Assembly (NCBI RefSeq): GCF_000227135.1
Contig: NC_018257.1
Location: 201,501-265,500, forward strand
Direction: 5' to 3'
DNA: 64,000 bases
Origin: Leishmania donovani
Taxonomy: Eukaryota; Euglenozoa; Kinetoplastea; Trypanosomatida; Trypanosomatidae
Position 1 is the first letter of the stretch. Every line of letters begins with the position of its first letter. The notes beneath the pieces are model-generated. The model saw nothing but the letters and a program-made list of their open reading frames with translations, was not told the origin of the DNA and did not search any database. The position numbers and the translations under genes were made by a program. Shown here piece after piece: positions 49,817-60,160 of this stretch.

Positions 49817-51349
49817 ATGAGTGGTTATTTGAAGGTGCTGTCTCCGGACGGAAGGTGGGAGACACGTTACATTGAGATCGACGACGCCAAGTTGCGCATT
49901 TGGAGGACAAAGGGGGACAAGGAATCCAGTGCGGCAGTGGTAAAGGAGCTGGACCTCAAGTGTGCCACCCTGCGCGAGGTGTCAGAGCCCAACACTTGGG
50001 CGGTGCAGCCGGAAAAGGCAGAGGCCACATACTTCCAAGCAGACGGAGAAGAACGAAAAACTGAGTGGATGGACACGCTGCGGCACTACAACTCGAGCAG
50101 CTCCGCGTCCGAGAAGGTGACGCTTAGGGACTTTGAAAAGAAGTTCGTGCTAGGCAAAGGCTCCTATGGCAAGGTATTCATGGTAGTGAAGAAGGACACG
50201 GACAAGTGGTACGCTATGAAGGAGATGAGCGCGGAGAAGATGCGACAGGCGGAGATAAAGGCGCCGTTTGCAGAGCGCATTATTTTGGAGGAGATCGACC
50301 ATCCTTTTATCGTTCACCTTCACTACTCGTTCCAAGAGCAAGGAAACTTGTACATGATCCTGGACCTACTAGCAGGCGGCGAGCTTTTTACCTACATTGA
50401 GCAACACGCTCCACTCGATGAAGAGGTCGTCAAGTTTTACGCTGCCGAAGTCGCCCTGGCGCTCGGGTATCTGCACAGCCGCAACATTATTTATCGCGAT
50501 TTGAAGCCGGAGAACGTCGTCTTTGACCGTGACGGGCACGCCTGTCTAACCGACTTCGGGCTCGCCAAGGCGAACGTGCACGAGCCGAACGCTGTCACAT
50601 ACTGTGGCACGAACGAGTACCTGGCCCCAGAGTTGCTGAAGGGTGTGCCGCACGGCAAGGCGGTAGACTGGTGGTCCCTAGGGCTAATGATGTGTGAGAT
50701 GCTTTTCAACGACCTCCCTTTTTACGACGAAAATCCGATGCAAATGCAGATGAAGATTTTGACGGAAGACGTTGCCTTCCCACCCCACATTCAGATCACT
50801 GAGGAGACAAAGGACCTGATTCGGTGCCTGCTGAACAAGAACCCCGAGCGCCGCCTGCAAACGTTGGAGGCGTTCAAGGCACATAAGTGCTTTTCAAACC
50901 TCGATTTCGGTCTTCTAGAGGCGCGCAAGCTCAAGGCGCCGATAACACCCGATCCAAACCCGGCCCACAACTTCGCGAAGGAGTTTACGAGCGAGGTGAT
51001 TGTGCAAAATGAGTCACCGTCGCAGGCGGTCGTTACGCTGGCCGGCTACACCTACGATAGAGACTTGTCAGAGCAGGAAAAGTCCCCCTCCCATTCTCCC
51101 ACAATAGCAGAGGAGCTGCGGCAACGTAGAGCATCGATGAAAAAATCTACCAACGGCAGTGACGCTGCTTCTCCTCCCGTGACAGGTGAAAATAGGACGT
51201 CGAACTCCAGCCCAGCTGGGGCGCCGACGAAGCAAGCTGCAGCCGGCCCCGTAAAGAAAGTGGAGCACCACATTCCCGCCAAGGTGGCGCCACAAGCCGC
51301 GCGGAAAAAGCTGACGGGGAACAAGAGCTTCGATAAGCCCACGAAGTAG
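49817..51349 (+). CDS. RAC/AKT-like AGC kinase with PH domain
   Basis: A 510-residue kinase. An N-terminal PH domain (about 1-92; MSGYLKVLSPDGRWETRYIE) is followed by an AGC kinase domain: GKGSYGKV in the 111-120 block, catalytic K135, YRDLKPEN with D228, DFG at 246-248, and activation-loop TYCGT with the phosphorylatable Thr at 261, then APE. The C-terminal extension carries a hydrophobic motif of the AKT type, LAGYTY at 408-413 with T412 at the phosphosite. All key residues are present, so an active kinase is expected. The last 80 residues are disordered and Lys/Ser-rich. Such kinases in Leishmania are described as the AKT-like/RAC family and are tied to survival under stress; this is family knowledge. 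Confidence 0.95.
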   Translation: MSGYLKVLSPDGRWETRYIEIDDAKLRIWRTKGDKESSAAVVKELDLKCATLREVSEPNTWAVQPEKAEATYFQADGEERKTEWMDTLRHYNSSSSASEKVTLRDFEKKFVLGKGSYGKVFMVVKKDTDKWYAMKEMSAEKMRQAEIKAPFAERIILEEIDHPFIVHLHYSFQEQGNLYMILDLLAGGELFTYIEQHAPLDEEVVKFYAAEVALALGYLHSRNIIYRDLKPENVVFDRDGHACLTDFGLAKANVHEPNAVTYCGTNEYLAPELLKGVPHGKAVDWWSLGLMMCEMLFNDLPFYDENPMQMQMKILTEDVAFPPHIQITEETKDLIRCLLNKNPERRLQTLEAFKAHKCFSNLDFGLLEARKLKAPITPDPNPAHNFAKEFTSEVIVQNESPSQAVVTLAGYTYDRDLSEQEKSPSHSPTIAEELRQRRASMKKSTNGSDAASPPVTGENRTSNSSPAGAPTKQAAAGPVKKVEHHIPAKVAPQAARKKLTGNKSFDKPTK

Positions 51350-52187
51350 CCGCAACGCGGTATTAAATGAAACGAGCTGGGCACGCCTCTCTCTCTATCA
51401 CCCGCAGCGGGTTTGATTACTGCTGCCAGCGTGCGTGCAAGCGGTGGGACGGGAAGGTACTAAAACGGCGGCGCTGGTGGACCGATCTGGCCGCGCCAAT
51501 GGTAAGAAGCGATCACGAATGGGGGGAACAGTGAAGCCGGGTCGGGCACGCAGTACTGGAAGGCGTGGAGGGCGAGGTAAGTTGACGTTGTCGAAAGAAT
51601 AAATAAACTCCGCAGACCATTCCCCCTATCGGAGAGAAGTGTGCTGGCTCGGCTCACCGTCGCCACTGCGACAGCAAACAGCCTTTCCACGCTGTCTACC
51701 TTTGTGGCTTTATCTGCCATGGATTGACCTCTCTCGCTTGTTCTTGCCTCCCTCTTTACGCCTTTGCTTTTTCGTTCCTCTTGTGCTTCGTCTCTGGTTT
51801 CTGTTCTTGTTACTGCCCTGCCGCCCCCCTCCTCCTCTGCGTGCTTTTACCTCTCTTGATCGCTGCTTTGCTCAGGCCCTCTCTCTGCTTCTCGTCTGCC
51901 GCCACCCCTCCTCTGTCGGCTCTTCAGCCCTGCCCCCGTTTCTCTCTTGTTTCGTTTAAGGGGCTCGCTCTCGTGCCTCCTTTCTCTTTCGCCGGTCTCG
52001 GCCGCTGGCCGTTGCTGCTCCCTCGCCTTTCGAGGGAGGGCAGTGCACGCAAGAGAACCGTGATCGAATGGTGACAAGTGGTCGCACAATAGAAACGTAT
52101 GTTGGCGTGTGTGTTTATGGTGGATGCGCGAGTGCTTGTGTTAATGAACAGCTTTCTATCGCTCTTGTGGCCATAGCACCCACAGGA

Positions 52188-52188
<1 letters not shown>

Positions 52189-52218
<30 letters not shown>
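52189..52218 (+). repeat. (CA)15 microsatellite
   Basis: A perfect dinucleotide run of 30 bases inside the gene-free spacer. Confidence 0.9.
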
Positions 52219-52222
<4 letters not shown>

Positions 52223-52726
52223 CCATTGCTAGAGACGCAGCTCCCCAAAACCAAGAAAGAGAGAGCGCACACAGCCGCATCACAGGCCACAACGACACTC
52301 TCAGTGTGTTCCGTCCGCCCGCTTGTCTCTTTATCTTCTGGCTCTGCTTCCTCCCTCTCTTCAACTCCCCTCCATGTCAGCGTGGGGCAGTCAAGCTTCT
52401 CCGGCTGCATCGTCACTTTCCCTTTTCTTACGGTCCATTCCTACGCGTTTTTCCTTCCTCTTTTCATGTTCGCGCGCGTGTGTGTGCTACACAGCGCTCC
52501 TTCTTCCACCTTTGTTCTCGGTCTTGCCTTTCTACATGTTTTTTTTTCTCACCCTCGTTTTTTCCCGGTTGCGGAGGCGCTTCATGATTCGCTTGAGCGC
52601 GCATCGTGAACTAGTGTGGCTGCAGAGTGTGTAGGGCTTTGAACCCTTTTTCTTCGTACATTCGGTTATTTTTCTTCTCTGAGTCCTCATCCACCGACTG
52701 GATCGTGCATGACTCTTGCGGCTATA

Positions 52727-52746
52727 GTGTGTGTGTGTGTGTGTGT
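52727..52746 (+). repeat. (GT)10 microsatellite
   Basis: A perfect GT dinucleotide run inside the gene-free spacer, opposite in strand sense to the CA run 0.5 kb to the left. Confidence 0.9.
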
Positions 52747-55234
52747 GGCGGCGCCGGCTGTGGATAGTTTGCTCTGGTGTGGTGTACGCGTGCAAAGATT
52801 TGGCGTTTTGTATGAGTTAAGGCACACCGACTGATGAGACACTTGCGTGCGGGCGCTGGACGGTTTGCCTTGCACATTGCACTGTGTGTGTGTGTGTCTC
52901 GTATGCCTGTTTTGGTTTCTACCTCTTCGCTCCGTGGCTGTGTTTTGTGCGTCGTCAGATCTATTTCGTGCACCATACGCTTTTCCTTTTCCTCCGCTCT
53001 GCTGTTCTTTCCTTCTCTTTTCCCGCACTCGTGTGACCAGAAAGGGGAGAGTTAGCGATGGAGAGCCCGAGAGAGAGAGAGAACGGAAAGGAGAAAGGGA
53101 TAGTCTTCATTCACTTGAACGTTCTCTCTATACATTTTTTTTTGTTTTACTGAAGTGTGCCAGCACTCTCCGTGCCATGCTTTTGCTTTCTTCTTCGTTG
53201 GATCCTCTTGCGCGTTCGTCTCTTGTTTGCAGGATCACACCTCGGGCTTGTCTCGCATTTTAACACACTCTCCCTCTCTTTAAAATCTGCCGCTGCCCAC
53301 CTCTCTGCTCGCGCGAGCACAACGCACCCTTATGAGGCGTCGGTGCTGCATCCAAAAGGACCGCAGGCAAGGGTTGCAGGAACGTCGGAAACACCTTCAC
53401 TTTCACTGAGTGGCGAGCAGAGGGGCTTAGAGTCGAAGACAACATTCTTGTTGTGGCGTGACCTTCGTGCTCGCCCACTGTCCTTCTGCTTTTCTCCGCA
53501 TTCCTCTGTTGCTGCCATTGCAGAGGCAGGGAGTGAGGAGAGAGGCAAAAAGCCGAATGAAGGAGTCTTGCTCGCTGCTCTTGCATGTGCGCGTCTTTTC
53601 GTTGGTTGTTGCGCCTCTGTCTTTAGGATCGATTTCGTATAGGTGCGTGTGTGCGTGTGTGGTTGTGTGGGCACGTGCTCGTGTCTATGTGAGTTTGCTC
53701 CGCGTTGTGATTCACTACCTTTCTTCTCTGTGTGAAGGTCTCTCCTTTTCGACTCGCTTTTCCGTTCGCGTTTTCGCGAAGGTGAAAGGTGCGAGAGGCC
53801 GCTACGCGGTGAAGGCAACAGAGCAGTGATAGCATTGCACGACTCTGTGTGTGCCTTGCAAGCCTGTCTATCTGTCTCTACGTACGCTTTTGTATATGTG
53901 TCGTCGGAGATGCAAATCTGCCGGACAGCATCTCTCTCCTTTTCCTTTTCTCCCGCCTGTGAGTAAAGAAGAGCTTGTTTTTCGCTTCTCTCTCCTTTGT
54001 GTGTGCTGTGCTGTGTGTGTGTGTGTGTGCCTACTCGTTTTTTTTCCTTTGTTGTCATCCCTCTTTTGTTTTCCCTCGGCTTGTTCTCTCTGTGTGGGCT
54101 GTTTCCCTTCCTCTCTCTCCTTCCACCTTTTCCTTTGCAACCCATACCGATCAGAGGCACAACATTTTTTTTTCTCCTCCTCCATTTTCGATATTTGGTG
54201 TCTCTTCCTTCGATACGTCTTACAATCCCACCTCATTCCACTTTTTCTTTTCATGAGCGCGTTCGTGTGGGCGTCTCCGTGTTTGCTTTCGTGACTGTAA
54301 TGTGTGCATGCAAGTGCGTACCCATGTTGGACCCGGCGTTCTCTCTGTATGTGTGTGTGTGTGTTACTTCCTCCTTTTCTTTCCTCGTCTCATCAACGAC
54401 CCCCTTCGCTTTTCCGCGGACAAGCAGAACAAAGAATACAGCAACGGAGAAGAGAGATGGCGCCGCTCTCTTCTCCACGAACAGAGAGAAAAAAAAAGGA
54501 ATGAATACGTTCTTTTTTCGTTTTCTCTGGCGTGTGTTAGTGTGTGCGCGTGTGTGTAACGACTACTCACAGCTCTCTCTTTGTGCTTTCAAAGAGAAGG
54601 GCTTTCGGTGTTGCTCATGTGTGTTTTCCTCTCTCACGTTGTGTATAGGCAAGAGGGTAAGGCGGTCCACTTGACAGTGTGCTCTGCTGCGGCAGTCTTG
54701 AAGGCTCCTATTGCGCACTTTTTCATTATTATTTGACTTGCCTTACTGTTCATCTCTTTTTCTGCGATTCCATTGCTGCGCCGACGCGTAGTTTAATCCC
54801 TGCGCAAGTCATAGCACTGCACACCTCCCAACCCAGCGTTGTCCTCGCTCATGAGCCGGCGCTCCCTTCGCTTGTGTTGTAAACGTCATGACACACATAC
54901 ACACGGATGTATACGGAGGAAAGGTTGATAATGCAACCTTTTTTTTCCGGCATCTGCGGCGATATTGTAGAGGCCCTCTGCTACAACTAAAGAGCACTCT
55001 GCTGCAGCCCAAGGTATTAAGTTCCTTGAGCTGCGACCTCATGCACTCCCTCTTTCTCTTGCACCTTGTTTTGAGGGCCCCGTCGTAGCGGATGGAATCT
55101 AACTTTCCCCCATACTGCTCTGCTCTGCTTTCCGGAGTCCCATGGCTCGGCTCTCGTGGTGTCGGTGTCGCCGTCTCAGCCTTTCCCGTATTCATTATCG
55201 CTTGTGTGGCAGCCGGTATTGATTCTCGCGCGCC

Positions 55235-55831
55235 ATGAAACTTTTTTCTTACCAAAGTAGCGTGTGCGGCACCCTAGTGCTTGCGCTGTGCTTGCTCTAC
55301 TGCGTTCTCGCTGCGTCATCGACGCCGGCCCCCACTGATCTCATCACTGTTGCCGGGAGGGTGCATGTGAGGAATGAGGTTGTTCAGTACGTCGTGGTGC
55401 GGGTAGTGGACGACAAGACGGGCGTCGTGGTACGCAGCGCTCCTCTAGATGCTACGCGCTCGGTTAGTTTTGCAAACATCGCCTCCTCAGCTGTGTCTCT
55501 TGAGGCCACCGTCGAGCTGCCGGACCACTTGTTCGAGCTAGACGCATCTTCCTCTGTCCTCAAGAGCGCCATTTCGACTTCCAGCTCCACCACTCCTGTG
55601 CAGCTGACAATTTCCACCATCAGCAAAGCGGAGGGTGCGGCGCGAAAGGCACCGACTCCTACCGCCGGTAGCAGTGGCGCGTCGGCTGTACTCGCGCTGA
55701 TGGCGCTGGTGGCGGGGTGGTACAGCCGTCACAAGATTGTCAGCGTGCTGGACATGCCGAGCCTGAGGATGCCAAAGCCGCGAAAGGTGATGGGCTCGTT
55801 CGCGTCCTCCAAGCGTGCCTCGATGAGATGA
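55235..55831 (+). CDS. EMC7-like ER membrane protein
   Basis: A 198-residue protein with a good signal peptide (MKLFSYQSSVCGTLVLALCLLYCVLAAS, cleaved near 28). The lumenal part (about 35-130) is a beta-sandwich of short strands, like the carbohydrate-binding-type domain of EMC7 (TVAGRVHVRNEVVQYVVVRV, then LEATVELPDHLFEL). A single membrane span (SAVLALMALVAGWYSRH) at about 150-165 is followed by a basic tail. EMC7 is part of the ER membrane insertase. This match is by overall build, not a strong motif. Another type I ER membrane protein is possible. Confidence 0.5.
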   Translation: MKLFSYQSSVCGTLVLALCLLYCVLAASSTPAPTDLITVAGRVHVRNEVVQYVVVRVVDDKTGVVVRSAPLDATRSVSFANIASSAVSLEATVELPDHLFELDASSSVLKSAISTSSSTTPVQLTISTISKAEGAARKAPTPTAGSSGASAVLALMALVAGWYSRHKIVSVLDMPSLRMPKPRKVMGSFASSKRASMR

Positions 55832-56428
55832 TCGGTGTTGAGCCGGACCTGCAGCATGCTGGCGGGCCTCTGTTCGCGGAACTGTCCACGCGCCCGCGTC
55901 TCTACCTTCAGGCGATGAGCGACTTATGCTAGTAAGGTAAAGCGTACGAAAAAAAAAAGACAACCAAGGCCGCAAGTCTTAGCGGCGAGCGAATGGGAGA
56001 GAAGATAGCGTTGCACCCATCCTCGCTGCGTGGGTGACACCAGTGAATCCTTGCTCACAGGGCGAGAAAAGAAATGTGGGCAGTACACTGGACGCCACGT
56101 CGCATCTTTTTATTTCGTCCGCAAATCGACAAAAACTCCACGCAACACAAGGTGAAAGCACGGGCGTCTCATTGCAGTCCCCCTCTCTTTACCCGTGTGG
56201 CCTCTCTCATGCGTATGCCCAGTAACATTGCGTTGCGCCGGCGTCTCGGTCAACTTGCGTTCTCTCTCTCTACATACCACCTCTCTTGATTTACCTACTA
56301 TTCCACTTGGGTGTCTCTAACAGCACGCGCAGCAGCATCTCAAGGGATCGCCGCACAGGACTGCGTGCGCGTTGCCAAGCAGCTTTGTTTGCATTGCCTC
56401 TCAAGGCACATGCGTCACATCCGCGACA
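55832..56428. other. Intergenic spacer
   Basis: About 0.6 kb. A pyrimidine-rich stretch at 56,176-56,300 suits the acceptor of the next gene. No gene. Confidence 0.45.
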
Positions 56429-57178
56429 ATGAATTCTCACAACCGAAACATCGCCATTGTCAGCTCCGCCGCTTACGGTGCTGTGCTCTGCTGCGGCATG
56501 CTCTTCTTCCTTCTCGACACCCGCGAGAAGCACTTCTACATGCACCCATCCAAATCCGTTGCCGTGTTCTCCGTGCTCTGGTTCTCTTTTGCTCCATCGA
56601 TCCTCTTTACTGGCGCGACGATCCCGTGGCTGTGCGCGGCGTACGGCAGCGAGGTCGCCGCGCTAGTGTTCGCCATTGTACCAGGCTGCATCTTCGTGCT
56701 GCTCGGGGTGGTTTGGCTCGTCGTGTATCTTTTTCACGAGCGTAACTCTTACTTCGTGGGTGTGCAGCACAGCGCACTGTGGGGCGGCAACATAGCGAAC
56801 TTGGAAGCCGCCATTGGCGGCTCCGCTGCTCGCCGCTATGTGTATACTGCTGCAGACCCTGCTATGGTAGGTGGAGCCAAGGCTTTCAGCGTTGCCGACA
56901 GCGCGCTGCCTCGCCCGCACGGTGCGTTGACGGCAAGTTTCAGTGCCTCTGGGTTTGAGGACGTGGATGCCGTGATCACACCGGCCTCGCAGTGGCGAGG
57001 TTACACCGCCAGCCGCGAAAACAACATCCCGAGGGGCGCTGGTGGGTGGGCCGCTGACCGCGCGTCTTCGGCTAGCTGGTACAGGGGACCACTAGTTCTT
57101 CCCACCCACTCCGTCGATCAGTTGGAGCCCCCTTATGTTGTACAGGAGCGCAGCCTAGGAACTCATTATGTTGCCTAG
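56429..57178 (+). CDS. Three-span membrane protein, unknown
   Basis: A 249-residue protein starting MNSHNRNIAIVSSAAYG. Three membrane spans are likely: about 8-28, 42-68 and 70-98, with a short HEKHF/YMHPSK loop between the first two. The rest, from about 100, is soluble and carries SAALGG-type low-complexity and a VDAVITPASQWRGY segment. The open frame extends 19 codons upstream from a non-ATG codon, which is dropped. No family is recognised. It may be an organelle or flagellar-pocket membrane protein, but nothing in the sequence shows which. Confidence 0.65.
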   Translation: MNSHNRNIAIVSSAAYGAVLCCGMLFFLLDTREKHFYMHPSKSVAVFSVLWFSFAPSILFTGATIPWLCAAYGSEVAALVFAIVPGCIFVLLGVVWLVVYLFHERNSYFVGVQHSALWGGNIANLEAAIGGSAARRYVYTAADPAMVGGAKAFSVADSALPRPHGALTASFSASGFEDVDAVITPASQWRGYTASRENNIPRGAGGWAADRASSASWYRGPLVLPTHSVDQLEPPYVVQERSLGTHYVA

Positions 57179-58432
57179 AAGAGAGCTGCGCTAGAAGGTT
57201 CGCGCAGTGAGGTGCGTGGGCCTTTGCGCGTGTTTCCCGGCGTGGAAGTTTACTAGTTGTTTCACTTTTCGTGCCCTTAGATGAGAAGGTGTTTTCCCAG
57301 CTGAGGAGGTGGGTTGTAGGAGGGAGCAGGTCCGGTGGTCGAGGGCCTGCAGGAGGAAGCTCCGTCTCAGCAGTTGTCACTCAGCGCGGCTCCCTCACAC
57401 TTTCCTCTCCCCTTCTTCTGCTTTCGTCACTACATCTACTTTGTGCTTCGCATGCAGCACAGAGAAGGAAAATGAGACACCGACTCTAACCTTCGCAAGG
57501 GCCGGTGCTTGAAGCTATTTTTTTTTTCTGTGGGCACTCATGAGCCTGTTGGAACCTCAGCGCACAACGCGCCAAGCTGCAGTTTCGGTACTCTTGCAGC
57601 AAGAGAGAAAGTGGGGAAGGGGAAGCTGCTGAGGCGACTGAGGGGAAGGCATGGGGAAGGTCACACTTTGCTCGTGCGCTTTACTGAATGTTGTCCAAGC
57701 AGAGTCAATCCGTCTTCCCCTCTTGCTATTTCTTGCGTTTTGCGACCGTCGCTCTATCCTTCTCTCAGCCACCCACAGATTGACTGACGTAGACGAAATT
57801 GCACACGCACACACACATACACACGTTGATAGAGGGGCTCAAGCCAGCCCGCTGTCATGTTCAGCTGCCCTTACATTTCTGCCCGCTCGTACCCCTCTTT
57901 GGTGATACTTTTCAGCGATGCGTCAATCTTATCTGCACCTTCTCCCCGATTCCGCACTATTCGCTTCGCCCCCGTCCTCCGTTTCTTCTTTGGCGCCCTT
58001 CTTCACTGGTTTTAATAGCTTTCCTGCCTGCCGTATGCCCATCACGCCTTTGTGCATCTCCCCCTTTCAAACTCTCCACCGTCTGGTGCACGTGATAAGT
58101 GAAGAAGAAAGGGAGGACGTGCCGGCGTGAAACATCTGCGTTGATTTAGCACACACATTCATATCGCACCGTCGCGCACGCACTGCAGGTTCCTTACACA
58201 AGAGCCTCTTGGTATTGGACAACAGGGTACACAGAGCAAAAGGAGACGTGTTTGTGTCGTTTCTGCGCTCCTCGACACTATCTTCGCCTTCCTCGTACGA
58301 CTCGGCACAACGCCCCTTTTCCGCTGTCGGTGTCGCACGCCGGCCGCACTTGAAGCGTCGTCGCGGCTGCTCTGCTCTTTCCCCGCACGTGACGCCTGCG
58401 GTGCTCTCCTCTCTACGACTCTTATAGCTCGA
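57179..58432. other. Intergenic spacer, 1.25 kb
   Basis: The right end holds a CT-rich tract ending in CTTATAG at 58426-58427, just five bases before the next ATG; other AGs lie further up, so the real acceptor is not certain. The rest is unremarkable. Confidence 0.45.
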
Positions 58433-59185
58433 ATGCCGAGCAAGGAGGCGTCGTCGCGCAACCTGCCGATCAGCGGCCGCGACACAAACGGTAAGACGTA
58501 CCGCTCCACGGATGAAATGTGGAAAGCGGAGCTGACGGGCGACCTGTATGATCCCGAGAAGGGTTGGTACGGCAAGGCGCTCGAGTACTGGCGCACCGTG
58601 CCTGCGACGGTGAGCGGCGTGCTGGGCGGCATGGATCATATCCATGACGTGGACATCGAAGGGTCTCGCAGCTTCATTGAAAGCCTGCCAGGCCACGGAA
58701 CAAGCCGCGCGTTGGACTGCGGCGCCGGCATTGGGAGGATTGCGAAGAACTTGCTGACGAAACTGTACGCCGCGACGGACTTGCTGGAGCCGGTGGAGCA
58801 CATGCTGGAGGAGGCCAAAAGGGAGCTGGCCGGCATGCCCGTTGGCAAGTTCATTTTAGCGTCCATGGAAACGACAACGCTTCCGCCCAACACATACGAC
58901 CTGATTGTGATCCAGTGGACCGCGATCTACCTCACCGACGACGACTTCGTGAAGTTCTTCAAGCACTGCCAACAGGCTTTGACACCGAACGGGTACATCT
59001 TTTTCAAGGAGAACTGCTCCACTGGTGACCGCTTCCTTGTGGATAAGGAGGACAGTAGCCTGACGCGGTCCGACATACACTACAAACGACTCTTCAATGA
59101 AAGCGGGGTCCGAGTGGTGAAAGAGGCGTTCCAGGAGAAGTGGCCAACAGACTTGTTCCCTGTGAAGATGTACGCGCTCAAGTAG
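58433..59185 (+). CDS. NTMT1: N-terminal Xaa-Pro-Lys methyltransferase (NTMT1 family)
   Basis: A 250-residue class I SAM-dependent methyltransferase. The SAM loop DCGAGIGRI falls at 95-103, exactly as in the NTMT1/AD-003 family, followed by LLEPVEHML and the acceptor-site block DLIVIQWTAIYLTDDDFVKF. The family trimethylates the amino group of proteins starting (M)-X-Pro-Lys, such as RCC1 and some ribosomal proteins. A Leishmania member has a deposited structure, from memory. Length and motif order fit, and no leader is seen, so it is cytosolic or nuclear. Confidence 0.9.
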   Translation: MPSKEASSRNLPISGRDTNGKTYRSTDEMWKAELTGDLYDPEKGWYGKALEYWRTVPATVSGVLGGMDHIHDVDIEGSRSFIESLPGHGTSRALDCGAGIGRIAKNLLTKLYAATDLLEPVEHMLEEAKRELAGMPVGKFILASMETTTLPPNTYDLIVIQWTAIYLTDDDFVKFFKHCQQALTPNGYIFFKENCSTGDRFLVDKEDSSLTRSDIHYKRLFNESGVRVVKEAFQEKWPTDLFPVKMYALK

Positions 59186-60160
59186 GAGAGGGCAGCAGGT
59201 GCATTCGTTTACTCTTTTTCCTCTGCTCCGCTCACGTCGATCAGCCACCCCCCTTCCCCCTTTCTTTGAAGGGCTCGTGAATGTCGCCTTTTCATGAAAC
59301 AGGGGAGGGGAGGGCGCGGCGTCGCGGAGCGAGATAAGATGAGGCCTGACATGAACGGCTGATCACGTATAAGAAACACACCCACACCCACACCCACAGA
59401 AGAAAACGGCAAGCGAAGAGCACCGTCACAGCTTAGCTTTTCCTTCTATACGAAGTTGTCGGGGACGACAAGGCTGCAGGAGCGACTTGAATGCGCATGC
59501 GCACCTTGGCGCTTTCTCACACACGCGCATGAGTGAGGACGTGCCGTTGATGTGTCTTGCGTTTGCTTCCTGCGCTCTCAATGGGGGAGGGGGAGAGCCC
59601 GCGGCTGGCGTAGTTTTGTGCTTGTGGCGTCGTGCGGAGCGACGCCGCTGCCCGCAAAGTCCGCAAGCAAACCGAGAGCCTAGGAAGCGCCCCTTTTCCA
59701 TTCTCGCTGAATAGAGGCACCGCAGCAGTCGCGCAACAACGAAATCGGTGCAGGGACGGCGCAACGCCGGCAGAGTCTCCAAATTCGACAGCACATGTAA
59801 GCGGTTCTATCTTGCTTCCACCATCTTTTTCTCTTCACGCCGGTGCTGCACGTGATATCTTCTTCCTTTTCTCTTTGCGCATGGACACAGAACTTTCATT
59901 GCTGCCTTGTACTGTCACTGTAGACGGGCACGGTAGGTGGAACTAAAACTATTAGCACCCTATGAAATACGCGAACTTGTACGACCACTACTGTGGCCGC
60001 TGCGCCTTGCCGTGAAGAGCGCCACCAGAAGTGGACACAACTCTCCGAACACTTGCAGAGCTTCTGCTTGGATTTTCTCCCCCTCCCCCACAACACACAC
60101 ACACACACACACACACACACATCCACACACACTGTTGCTAACGGATCGTGCTTATTTCCA
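59186..60160. other. Intergenic spacer with CA repeat
   Basis: About 1 kb. A (CA)14 tract at 60094-60121 lies 40 bases ahead of the next ATG. It would be in the 5' UTR or just upstream of the acceptor. No gene. Confidence 0.5.
60094..60121 (+). repeat. (CA)14 microsatellite upstream of the coiled-coil gene
   Basis: A dinucleotide run of about 28 bases next to the start of the next gene. Confidence 0.85.

Larger units (their letters stand above)
51350..55234. other. Gene-free 3.9 kb spacer
   Basis: No convincing gene in nearly 4 kb. The plus strand is pyrimidine-rich for most of the length. Microsatellites occur at 52189-52218 (CA)15 and 52727-52746 (GT)10, plus shorter GT runs near 52,885, 54,013 and 54,352. 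It would hold the kinase 3' UTR and the leader of the EMC7-like gene, but its length is more than these usually need. Confidence 0.5.

Noticed and set aside
53330..54160. Large minus-strand open frame in the gene-free spacer
   Set aside because: It is a purine-rich reading of a pyrimidine-rich spacer, full of Arg, Lys, Thr and His runs, with no domain.
59993..60160. Upstream extension of the coiled-coil gene
   Set aside because: It reads through a (CA) repeat as His-Thr runs and starts at a codon with no support.
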